DNA of 11,344 bases, taken from UBA5436 sp964346085. GTDB lineage: Bacteria; Bacillota; Clostridia; Saccharofermentanales; DTU023. The notes under the pieces were generated by a model that worked only from the letters and a program-made list of their open reading frames with translations, searched no databases and had not been told where the DNA came from. A program made the translations under genes and the position numbers. Positions 5,006-11,344 of this stretch are shown in pieces; within the stretch, counting starts at the first letter, position 1; every line of letters begins with the position of its first letter. The DNA is taken from positions 1-11,344 of the forward strand of contig CAYFSZ010000048.1 in the NCBI GenBank assembly GCA_964346085.1. The letters are read 5' to 3'.

Positions 5006-7681
5006 TTATCCTTTTTTGTTGGATTTTCTTTTTTTCAATTGTGTTTCGTCTGGCATTTCAATTTCTTTGAATTTTGATTCTCCGTAATATGCATTCAAGT
5101 ACATTTGTTTCATTTCACTCATTAAAGGATATCTTGGATTTGCTCCAGTACATTGGTCATCGAAAGCATTTTCAACCATTTCATCTAAGCGATCGAGGAA
5201 GTCTTCTTCATCAATACCGTATTCTTGAATCGTATCTTTGATGCCGATGTGTTTGCGTAATTTTTTGAATTCAGCTATTAAACTTTCTAATTTATCTTCA
5301 TCTGTTTTTCCTGATAAGCCAAGATATTCTGCAACTTCTGCATATTTTCTTAATGTATTAGGATACGCATATTGCGAGAAAGTTCCCATTTTGACTGGCT
5401 GTTCTGATGCATTAAAGCGAATGACTTGCTCTAATAAAAGAGCATTGGCCACACCATGAGGAATATGATGAAAAGCACCAAGTTTATGCGCGAGTGAATG
5501 ACAAATTCCGAGGAAAGCATTCGCGAAAGCCATCCCCGCCATGCATGCTGCATTGGCCATTTTTTCTCTCGCTTCAATATCTTCTAAGCCATTGTCATAG
5601 CAACGAGGCAAGTAGAGGAAAGTATTCTTTAACGCCTGTAAAGCAACACTATCAGTATAATCTGTAGCAAGCATCGCTGCTAAAGCTTCCATACAGTGTG
5701 TGACAACATCGATACCAGATGCAGCAGTAACACTCTTTGGAGCTGTCATATGATAATCCACATCAATGATTGCCATTTGAGGTAAGAGCTCATAGTCCGC
5801 AATCGGATATTTTATTTGAGTTTTTTCATCCGTAATAACTGCAAACGGTGTCACTTCTGATCCTGTACCAGCTGTTGTTGGAATCGCCACGAATGATGCC
5901 TTTTCGCCCATTTTCGGGAATTTATAAACACGCTTTCTAATATCGATAAAGCGCATTGCCATATCTTTGAAATCTGCATCAGGATGTTCATATAGCACCC
6001 ACATGATTTTGGCTGCATCCATTGCAGAACCACCACCAATTGCGATGATTGTATCTGGTTGAAATTGGTTCATCTGTGCCGTTCCTTCATAAACGGAAGC
6101 TAAAGTTGGATCAGGCTGAACATTAAAGAAAGTTTGATGAGCCATACCCATTTCGTCCAATTGTTTTGTAATGGAATCTGTAAAACCATTTTTATATAAA
6201 AACTCATCTGTGACGATGAACGCTCTTTTCTTATGTTCTTCATCTTTTAATTCTTGTAAAGCAACCGGTAAACATCCTTTTTTGATATAAATTTTAGGTG
6301 GAACTTTGAACCAAAGCATATTTTCTCTCCTCTCTGCAACTGTTTTCACATTGATAAGATGCTTCACCCCGACATTTTCACTGACTGAGTTTCCACCCCA
6401 TGAACCACAACCTAGGGTTAAAGAAGGTGCAAGTTTAAAATTATATAAATCACCGATACCACCTTGAGCTGATGGTGTATTGACTAATATACGACCTGTT
6501 TTCATGCGCTGTTCGAATTCTGCTAAGACATCTTTTGCGGTTTGTTCATTCAAGTAAATTGATGAAGTGTGTCCATAGCCTCCATCAGCAATTAAAGCTT
6601 CTGCCTTCGAGAAAGAATCTTCAATATCTTTTGATTTGTACATCGCTAGAACAGGTGATAATTTTTCATGCGCAAATTCTTCCGATAGTTCAACAGAGCT
6701 TACTTCTCCGATTAGTACTCGTGTTCCTTCTGGAACTTTTACATCGGCTAGTTCAGCAATCTTGGCTGCACTTTGTCCCACAATTTTGGCATTCAATGCA
6801 CCATTAATAATAATTGTTTTACGAACTTTATCTAGTTCCGCTGATGCAAGGAAATAACATCCACGTCGCGCAAACTCGGTACGTACTTCATCATAAATTT
6901 TAGCATCTACAATTACCGATTGTTCTGATGCGCAGATCATACCATTATCAAATGTTTTGGAATGAATAATCGAATTAACTGCCAATTGAATATTTGCTGA
7001 CGGATCAATAATGGCTGGTGTATTTCCTGGTCCAACACCAAGTGCCGGCTTTCCAGAGGAGTATGCAGCTTTGACCATCCCAGGTCCACCAGTGGCTAAA
7101 ATAATATCTGCTTCTTTCATAACCATGTTGGTTAGATCTAAAGAAGGAGTATCAATCCAATCGATGATACCTTCAGGTGCTCCTGCTTTAACCGCTGCTT
7201 CCAAAACGATACGGGCTGCTTCTGCAGTACATTGTTTTGCTCTTGGATGAGGAGAGATAATAATTCCATTTCTTGTTTTTAAAGAAAGCAAACATTTGAA
7301 AATTGCAGTTGAAGTTGGATTTGTCGTTGGAATAACTGCAGCTACAATCCCAATTGGTTCAGCTATTTTCTTCATTCCAAATGCTTTATCTTCTTCCAAA
7401 ACGCCACATGTTTTCACGTGGCGATAGGCATTATAAATGTGTTCGGAAGCATAATTGTTCTTGATGACTTTATCTTCTACGATTCCCATGCCAGTTTCTG
7501 CAACAGCCATTTTGGCTAACAGGATTCTCGCTTTATTCGCTGCACTTGCCGCTGCGAAAAAAATCTCATCTACTTTTTCTTGCGAAAATGTAGAAAAAAC
7601 TTTTTGCGCTTCTCTTACTCTCGCAAAAGCTTGTTCTAAATCTTCTACATTATGAATTTCTTTTCTTTTCACATTTGTCAT
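5006..7681 (-). CDS. adhE: Bifunctional acetaldehyde-CoA/alcohol dehydrogenase AdhE
   Basis: An 891-aa cytoplasmic fusion enzyme that reduces acetyl-CoA to acetaldehyde and then to ethanol, consuming two NADH; in relatives it assembles into helical spirosomes. Residues about 1-450 are the CoA-acylating aldehyde dehydrogenase, with the catalytic C250 in FDNGMICASEQS and the NAD region around GPGNTPA (217-223). After a short linker, residues about 460-870 form the iron-dependent alcohol dehydrogenase, with GGGSAMDAAK (549-558) for NAD. The predicted Fe ligands are D658 (SGIDVVTH), H662, H728 (CHSLAHKLG) and H742 (IPHG). Length equals the typical enterobacterial AdhE and all key residues are present. 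The C-terminus is lysine-rich (QLKKRKSNKKG), which is unusual but short. AAAAGGAG at 7688-7695 sets the ATG. It has its own promoter (7725-7753) and two cre operators, so catabolite control by CcpA is expected. The kinase gene follows 14 nt downstream. livF ends 153 nt upstream on the same strand. Confidence 0.97.
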   Translation of the reverse strand: MTNVKRKEIHNVEDLEQAFARVREAQKVFSTFSQEKVDEIFFAAASAANKARILLAKMAVAETGMGIVEDKVIKNNYASEHIYNAYRHVKTCGVLEEDKAFGMKKIAEPIGIVAAVIPTTNPTSTAIFKCLLSLKTRNGIIISPHPRAKQCTAEAARIVLEAAVKAGAPEGIIDWIDTPSLDLTNMVMKEADIILATGGPGMVKAAYSSGKPALGVGPGNTPAIIDPSANIQLAVNSIIHSKTFDNGMICASEQSVIVDAKIYDEVRTEFARRGCYFLASAELDKVRKTIIINGALNAKIVGQSAAKIAELADVKVPEGTRVLIGEVSSVELSEEFAHEKLSPVLAMYKSKDIEDSFSKAEALIADGGYGHTSSIYLNEQTAKDVLAEFEQRMKTGRILVNTPSAQGGIGDLYNFKLAPSLTLGCGSWGGNSVSENVGVKHLINVKTVAERRENMLWFKVPPKIYIKKGCLPVALQELKDEEHKKRAFIVTDEFLYKNGFTDSITKQLDEMGMAHQTFFNVQPDPTLASVYEGTAQMNQFQPDTIIAIGGGSAMDAAKIMWVLYEHPDADFKDMAMRFIDIRKRVYKFPKMGEKASFVAIPTTAGTGSEVTPFAVITDEKTQIKYPIADYELLPQMAIIDVDYHMTAPKSVTAASGIDVVTHCMEALAAMLATDYTDSVALQALKNTFLYLPRCYDNGLEDIEAREKMANAACMAGMAFANAFLGICHSLAHKLGAFHHIPHGVANALLLEQVIRFNASEQPVKMGTFSQYAYPNTLRKYAEVAEYLGLSGKTDEDKLESLIAEFKKLRKHIGIKDTIQEYGIDEEDFLDRLDEMVENAFDDQCTGANPRYPLMSEMKQMYLNAYYGESKFKEIEMPDETQLKKRKSNKKG

Positions 7682-7695
7682 ATGAATCTCCTTTT

Positions 7696-7709
7696 CGTAA
7701 ACGTTTTAA
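7696..7709. promoter_or_regulatory. cre operator (CcpA site) 2, in the adhE leader
   Basis: CGTAAACGTTTTAA matches the palindromic catabolite-responsive element TGTAAACGTTTACA at 11 of 14 positions, with the central AAACGTTT intact. It lies between the predicted transcription start (about 7718) and the AGGAG site, where bound CcpA would block elongation. Its CG centre is 31 bp from that of cre 1, about three helical turns. Confidence 0.7.
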
Positions 7710-7724
7710 ATTTCGATTAACATT

Positions 7725-7753
7725 ATTGTAAACGTTTGCGGACCAGGATACAA
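7725..7753 (-). promoter_or_regulatory. adhE promoter (sigma-A type)
   Basis: On the minus strand TTGTAT (7748-7753) is followed by a 17-bp spacer and TACAAT (7725-7730), matching consensus at 4/6 and 5/6 positions. Transcription would begin near 7718, leaving a leader of about 37 nt before the adhE ATG. The promoter shares four bases of its -10 box with cre 1. Confidence 0.65.
7727..7740. promoter_or_regulatory. cre operator (CcpA site) 1, overlapping the adhE -10 box
   Basis: TGTAAACGTTTGCG matches the ideal palindrome TGTAAACGTTTACA at 12 of 14 positions. It occupies the spacer and part of the -10 box, a classic position for repression by CcpA-HPr(Ser-P) when preferred sugars are present. 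Confidence 0.78.
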
Positions 7754-7834
7754 TTTATGAATTTACTAAAATATACAAGAATGATTGATATGAGTTGTTG
7801 AATCTGACAATAAAAGATTCAAGGTTGCATCGTA

Positions 7835-8545
7835 TTATGCTCCCAAATATGCAGCTTTGACGTCTGGATCATCCATCAATTCAACGGCGGTTCCAGTTTT
7901 AACGATTTTTCCTGTTTCCAAAACATAGGCACGATCTGCAATGCTGAGTGCAATATTCGCATTTTGCTCAACTAATAGGATTGTAACTCCATCTTCATGT
8001 AATTTTTTGATAACATCGAAAATCTTCTCTACATAAAGTGGACTTAACCCCATGGAAGGTTCATCAAGTAATAATAATTGAGGGCGGCTCATTAAAGCTC
8101 GTCCAATGGCTAGCATTTGTTGTTCCCCGCCTGATAAAGTTCCAGCTCTTTGTTCAGAACGCTCTTTTAGAATAGGAAAGCGATCATAGATATATTCGAT
8201 TTCTTTTTCTTTATTGGCAGCGGTGTCTTTAATCGCATATGAACCAAGCATCAAGTTATCTAGTACACTTAGATTCGTGAAAACTCTTCTTCCTTCAGGA
8301 ACTTGTGCAATACCAGATTGTGTAATCAAATGTGCTCTACCTTTTTCGATATGATTTCCTTTGAATAGAACTTCACCAGAGCGCTTAGGAATCAAACCAG
8401 AAATACTTTGCAAAGTGGTCGTTTTTCCCGCTCCATTTGCACCAATCAAACAAACCGTTTCCCCTTCGTTTACTTCGATTGAAAGATCTTTGATAGCATG
8501 AATATTTCCATAAAATACATTTAAATTTTTTACTTCAAGTAACAT
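7835..8545 (-). CDS. livF: Branched-chain amino-acid ABC transporter, ATPase subunit LivF
   Basis: A 236-aa ABC ATPase, one of the two nucleotide-binding subunits that drive the LivHM permease on the inner face of the membrane. Walker A is GANGAGKT (35-42), the LivF-typical PEGRRVF is at 83-89, the ABC signature LSGGEQQ at 137-143, Walker B LLLLDEP at 157-163, and the switch segment reads LLVEQN with Q194 instead of the common histidine, as is usual in LivF. The start is one base past the livG stop, and its ribosome binding site (AGGAG, 8552-8556) lies inside the last livG codons, so translation is probably coupled. It is the last liv gene. No hairpin with a T-tract follows it, so some read-through into adhE is possible. 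Confidence 0.95.
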   Translation of the reverse strand: MLLEVKNLNVFYGNIHAIKDLSIEVNEGETVCLIGANGAGKTTTLQSISGLIPKRSGEVLFKGNHIEKGRAHLITQSGIAQVPEGRRVFTNLSVLDNLMLGSYAIKDTAANKEKEIEYIYDRFPILKERSEQRAGTLSGGEQQMLAIGRALMSRPQLLLLDEPSMGLSPLYVEKIFDVIKKLHEDGVTILLVEQNANIALSIADRAYVLETGKIVKTGTAVELMDDPDVKAAYLGA

Positions 8546-8546
8546 G

Positions 8547-9314
8547 TTATACTCCTTTTCCTAAGTAAGCTTCGATAACTTTAGGATCATTAATGATGGT
8601 ATGAGGATTGCCTTCTGCTAAGATTTGGCCATAGTTTAAGACGGTTAATCTCTCACATATGCCGAGAACTAATCGCATATCATGTTCAATAAGTAAGGTT
8701 GTGATGCCATATTCATTACGAATTAGCATAATCGTATCCATTAACTCATCTGTCTCGGTAGGGTTCATACCAGCTGCTGGTTCATCCAATAATAATAGTT
8801 TCGGATCTGTGGCCATCGCTCTTGCTATCTCCAATTTGCGTTGCGCACCATAGGGTAACGATGAAGCAGCTTGATTGGCAAATTTAGACATACCAAAAAC
8901 ATCAAGAATTTGAATGGCTTTATCTGTTTCTTCTTGTTCTTCCTTCCAGTATTTCCCCAAACGGAACATGCCAGACATAATGGAATAATTCATATCTTTA
9001 TTGCTTGCTACCTTTAGGTTTTCAAGGACTGACAAATGACTAAACAAACGAATATTTTGGAAAGTTCTAGCAATGCCTTGTTTCACAATAAGATGTGGTT
9101 TTTGGCCATTGATTTCATTTCCCATTAATTTAATCGAACCCTCAGTTGGTGAATAAACGCCAGTAATCATGTTAAAAACTGTAGTTTTTCCTGCACCATT
9201 TGGTCCGATTAAACCGATTAATTCACCTTCATTAATCGTGAGATTGAAATCTTGAACAGCCTTTAAGCCTCCAAAATTGATACCTACTTTTTCACAAGAT
9301 AAAACTGTTTTCAT
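8547..9314 (-). CDS. livG: Branched-chain amino-acid ABC transporter, ATPase subunit LivG
   Basis: A 255-aa ABC ATPase that pairs with LivF. Walker A is GPNGAGKT (37-44), the Q-loop is ARTFQNIRLF (82-91, Q86), the atypical LivG signature LPYGAQRKLEIARA is at 153-166, Walker B LLLLDEPAAGMNP at 173-185, and the switch histidine is H211 in LLIEHDM. The insertion around 105-130 (KDMNYSIMSGMFRLGKYWKEE) and the C-terminal EAYLGKGV are typical of the LivG/BraF branch. Its ATG overlaps the livM stop in an ATGA arrangement (4 nt), and AGAGG (9324-9328) serves as ribosome binding site within livM. The next gene livF starts 1 nt after its stop. Confidence 0.95.
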   Translation of the reverse strand: MKTVLSCEKVGINFGGLKAVQDFNLTINEGELIGLIGPNGAGKTTVFNMITGVYSPTEGSIKLMGNEINGQKPHLIVKQGIARTFQNIRLFSHLSVLENLKVASNKDMNYSIMSGMFRLGKYWKEEQEETDKAIQILDVFGMSKFANQAASSLPYGAQRKLEIARAMATDPKLLLLDEPAAGMNPTETDELMDTIMLIRNEYGITTLLIEHDMRLVLGICERLTVLNYGQILAEGNPHTIINDPKVIEAYLGKGV

Positions 9315-10300
9315 GATTCGGTACCTCTCTTCGCTTGTTTATTATTTTTTCTATTCTTAAAAAATTCAAGTACTTTTGTGATTTGGAACTCTTTTCTTCC
9401 TAATAGGCCTTCAGGTCTGAAAATCATAATGATAATTAATACTAAAGAATATACAATCATTCGATATTCGGAAAATTCTCTGAGTAATTCTGGAACAATT
9501 GTTAAAACAATCGCTGCTAATATAGCTCCTGTAAATGAGCCCATACCACCTAAAACAACCATCACTAAAATATCAAAAGAACGATTATAGTTAAAATTAC
9601 TTGCACCAATTGTGCCTATATTATGGGCATGCATTGCTCCTGCAACTCCAGCAAAGAATGAAGAGAGTACAAATGCAAAAGTCTTATAATATGTAACATT
9701 TATCCCTGAACTTTGTGATGCAATTTCATCTTCACGAATCGAAAGAACTGCTCTTCCATGTCTTGAGGTCATCACCGAGTACATTAAGCAAATCGAAACA
9801 ACCGCAACTAAAAACATGACACTGAAATTCTGCATAACAGGAATTCCATTAATGCCTTGTGCACCTCCGGTAAAGTCAAAATACTCAATCAATACACGGA
9901 TGATTTCGCCAAAAGCCAATGTAACGATCGCTAAATAATCACCTCTTAAACGCAAAACAGGAACCCCAATTGCAATTCCGAAAATACCAGCAATTAAACC
10001 TGCAAGTAGCAAACCAACAAAATAACTTCCAACGGAAAAGGCTGGTAGAGATTTTGCAAACAATGCTGCTGTATATGCACCTATCGACATAAAACCAGCA
10101 TGTCCTAAGGTGATTTGGCCTAGGTTACCAACAGTAATATTCAAGCTTGTCGCCAAAATCATATTAATGCAGACTAAACGCAAAATTGACATTGTGTAAT
10201 TTGTAAAAATTCCTGCTGCTTCACAAATCGTAAGAATAGCGAATAATAATATCAATAGACCTAAATTAATTAAATAGATTAATCTTTTTTCTTTCGGCAT
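9311..10300 (-). CDS. livM: Branched-chain amino-acid ABC transporter, permease LivM
   Basis: A 329-aa polytopic inner-membrane protein. Hydrophobic segments fall at about 9-29, 37-57, 63-82, 92-113, 120-140, 160-176, 207-224, 243-270 and 280-294, fitting the roughly ten-helix LivM fold. Family blocks seen are GNLGQITLGHAGFMSIGAY (58-76), LRLRGDYLAIVTLAFGEIIR (116-135), the cytoplasmic EAA-like coupling loop GRAVLSIREDEIASQSSGI (182-200), VLGGMGSFTGAI (249-260) and the terminal FRPEGLLGRK (294-303). It pairs with LivH to form the pore for leucine, isoleucine and valine, although related systems carry other amino acids or amides such as urea, so substrate is by family. The start is 8 nt after the livH stop, with AGGTG overlapping that stop. 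The tail is strongly basic. Confidence 0.94.
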   Translation of the reverse strand: MPKEKRLIYLINLGLLILLFAILTICEAAGIFTNYTMSILRLVCINMILATSLNITVGNLGQITLGHAGFMSIGAYTAALFAKSLPAFSVGSYFVGLLLAGLIAGIFGIAIGVPVLRLRGDYLAIVTLAFGEIIRVLIEYFDFTGGAQGINGIPVMQNFSVMFLVAVVSICLMYSVMTSRHGRAVLSIREDEIASQSSGINVTYYKTFAFVLSSFFAGVAGAMHAHNIGTIGASNFNYNRSFDILVMVVLGGMGSFTGAILAAIVLTIVPELLREFSEYRMIVYSLVLIIIMIFRPEGLLGRKEFQITKVLEFFKNRKNNKQAKRGTES

Positions 10301-10308
10301 CTTTTCAC

Positions 10309-11196
10309 CTATACTTTCTCTTTGCGATCTTCTCCGAGCAATCCACCCGGTTTAATCAATAACACTAAAATGAGTAAGCCAAAAACAATTGCATCTGTTA
10401 ATTTACTAGAAATAAATGCTTTGGTAAGTGTTTCTACAATGCCAAGAATAAGACCACCTAAAACAGCTCCTGGAATCAATCCGATACCACCAACAACTGC
10501 TGCTGTAAATGCTTTAATTCCTAGCATAGAACCCATAAGTGGTTGTGCTTGAGGATAAGATGAAACATATAAGATTGATGCAACTCCAGCTAAAGCTGAG
10601 CCTATTGCAAAGGTCAATGTTAAAGTGCTATTAACATTAATCCCTACTAATGCAGCCGCTCCATAATCTTCACTTGTTGCCATCATTGCTTTTCCATACT
10701 TTGTTTTTTTCATGAAAATTTGAAGTAATACAGTGAGAAGAGCAGTAACTAATATCGTAATAATCGTTGACATTGATATTTTTGCTTCAAAGAAGCTAAC
10801 AGGTTCAGCATCAATAATTTTCGGAAGTGATCTTGACTGAGCTCCAAACAATTTCATCATCAAATTTTGCAATAGTAATGAAACTCCAATTGCAGTAATT
10901 AAATTGGAAATACGTGGGCTATTTCGCAAAGGTCGATATGCTAATCGTTCAATTAGCATGCCCATAATCGTGCACATAATAATTGTTGGAACAATCGCAA
11001 CGATGTATGGAATATTCGATTCAGCAAGTAATAGTTGAATGGTAAAAATCGTGGTATAAGCACCAATCATAATAATTTCACCATGTGCGAAATTAATTAA
11101 CAAAGCGATTCCATACACCATGGTATACCCTAGAGCAACCAGAGCATAAATCGAACCGATTTGTAATCCGTTTAGAAGTTGTAATAAAAAGTTCAA
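10309..11196 (-). CDS. livH: Branched-chain amino-acid ABC transporter, permease LivH (TTG start)
   Basis: The second permease, 295 aa from the chosen start. LNGLQIGSIYALVALGYTMVYG (residues 8-29) is the conserved LivH N-terminus. INFAHGE (34-40), the coupling loop YGKAMMATSEDYGAAALVGI (167-186), AFTAAVVGGIGLIPGAVLGG (229-248) and the C-terminal LIKPGGLLGE (280-289) all fit. The frame is open from a further TTG at 11211, but the AGGAG at 11204-11208 would then lie inside the coding region. Starting at the TTG at 11196 puts that site 7 nt upstream and yields the usual N-terminus (fMet-NFLLQLLNGL), so I prefer it. It leads the visible liv operon, following a strong hairpin that separates it from the probable binding-protein gene. 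Confidence 0.92.
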   Translation of the reverse strand: MNFLLQLLNGLQIGSIYALVALGYTMVYGIALLINFAHGEIIMIGAYTTIFTIQLLLAESNIPYIVAIVPTIIMCTIMGMLIERLAYRPLRNSPRISNLITAIGVSLLLQNLMMKLFGAQSRSLPKIIDAEPVSFFEAKISMSTIITILVTALLTVLLQIFMKKTKYGKAMMATSEDYGAAALVGINVNSTLTLTFAIGSALAGVASILYVSSYPQAQPLMGSMLGIKAFTAAVVGGIGLIPGAVLGGLILGIVETLTKAFISSKLTDAIVFGLLILVLLIKPGGLLGEDRKEKV

Positions 11197-11203
11197 ATTA
11201 ACG

Positions 11204-11208
11204 CTCCT
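11204..11208 (-). promoter_or_regulatory. Shine-Dalgarno site that decides the livH start
   Basis: AGGAG on the minus strand, 7 nt before the TTG at 11196. It is the only good site nearby and overlaps the second and third codons of the longer open frame, arguing against the start at 11211. Confidence 0.8.
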
Positions 11209-11220
11209 CAAATAAAAATT

Positions 11221-11250
11221 TTAGTAGCAAGCATCAAAACTTGCTACTAA
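11221..11250 (-). terminator. Hairpin terminator/attenuator ahead of livH
   Basis: A perfect 11-bp stem, TTAGTAGCAAG/CTTGCTACTAA, with an 8-nt loop. On the minus strand it is followed by AATTTTTATTT, an intrinsic-terminator tail that ends just before the livH ribosome binding site. It lies about 65 nt past the stop of the upstream gene. In liv operons such hairpins commonly let the binding protein be made in excess, with partial read-through supplying the permease and ATPase genes; that role here is inferred. A TATAAT (minus strand, 11257-11262) sits directly before it, without a convincing -35. Confidence 0.75.
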
Positions 11251-11314
11251 TTAGTCATTATAGTATATTCAACATTTTTATAACATTGCTTTTTGTATTT
11301 AACATACAGGATGA

Positions 11315-11344
11315 TTAGTCAACTTGAACACTTTCAAAGAATTT
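11315..11344 (-). CDS. C-terminal end of an upstream gene, probably the Liv substrate-binding protein (partial)
   Basis: Reading leftward from the window edge, nine codons (KFFESVQVD) are followed by TAA at 11315-11317. A short aromatic/charged ending of this kind is compatible with periplasmic-type Leu/Ile/Val-binding lipoproteins (LivJ/LivK), and that gene usually stands immediately before livH. Nine codons cannot prove identity, so this rests mostly on operon position and on the terminator that follows. Confidence 0.5.
   Translation of the reverse strand, partial: KFFESVQVD

Noticed and set aside
6535..6857. Plus-strand open frames antisense to adhE
   Set aside because: They mirror the conserved adhE codons, lack ribosome binding sites and show no recognisable protein features. 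Other antisense frames across cca, livG, livM and livH were dismissed on the same grounds.
7795..7810. Rex operator (TTGTTGAATCTGACAA) upstream of adhE
   Set aside because: The TTGT...ACAA ends are 8 bp apart instead of the 10 expected, the inner bases do not match, and it lies over 40 bp upstream of the -35. Redox control by Rex is plausible for adhE but not shown here.

Overview
The window is an AT-rich chromosomal segment, most likely from a low-GC Bacillota (Firmicutes) with a fermentative, anaerobic or facultative lifestyle. The evidence is the strong AGGAG-type ribosome binding sites, a TTG start, CcpA-type cre operators in front of adhE, a bifunctional AdhE, and a CCA-adding enzyme carrying an HD domain. 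I cannot place it more finely. The window includes a 100-N scaffold gap, so it comes from a draft or metagenomic assembly.

Left part (1-3980). A Gfo/Idh/MocA-family oxidoreductase runs off the left edge on the minus strand. Divergent from it is a compact plus-strand operon of three RNA-related genes: a YhaM-like OB-fold/HD 3'-5' exoribonuclease, tcdA (tRNA t6A37 dehydratase) and cca (CCA-adding tRNA nucleotidyltransferase). The first two overlap by 8 nt and cca follows after 17 nt. tcdA looks broken only because two contigs that share an exact 55-bp end were joined through 100 Ns. Collapsing the duplicate restores one 232-aa reading frame.

Middle (3981-4241). Between the convergent cca and kinase genes lies an array of eight half-sites (TCACGYAAA type) in strictly alternating orientation, organised as a duplicated 79-bp dimer. 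Next to it is a separate intrinsic terminator for the minus-strand kinase gene.

Right part (4242-11344). All genes here are on the minus strand. Read 5'->3' on that strand they are: the last codons of an upstream gene (probably the Liv substrate-binding protein), a hairpin/T-tract terminator or attenuator, livH, livM, livG and livF (a tightly packed branched-chain amino-acid ABC importer), then adhE with its own promoter and two cre operators, then a small APH/choline-kinase-fold phosphotransferase 14 nt behind adhE. livH starts at an internal TTG with a good Shine-Dalgarno, five codons inside the longest open frame.

Functionally the window combines tRNA/RNA maintenance, amino-acid import and mixed-acid/ethanol fermentation. 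The least explained items are the alternating half-site array and the adhE-linked kinase. I saw no convincing new multi-gene system.
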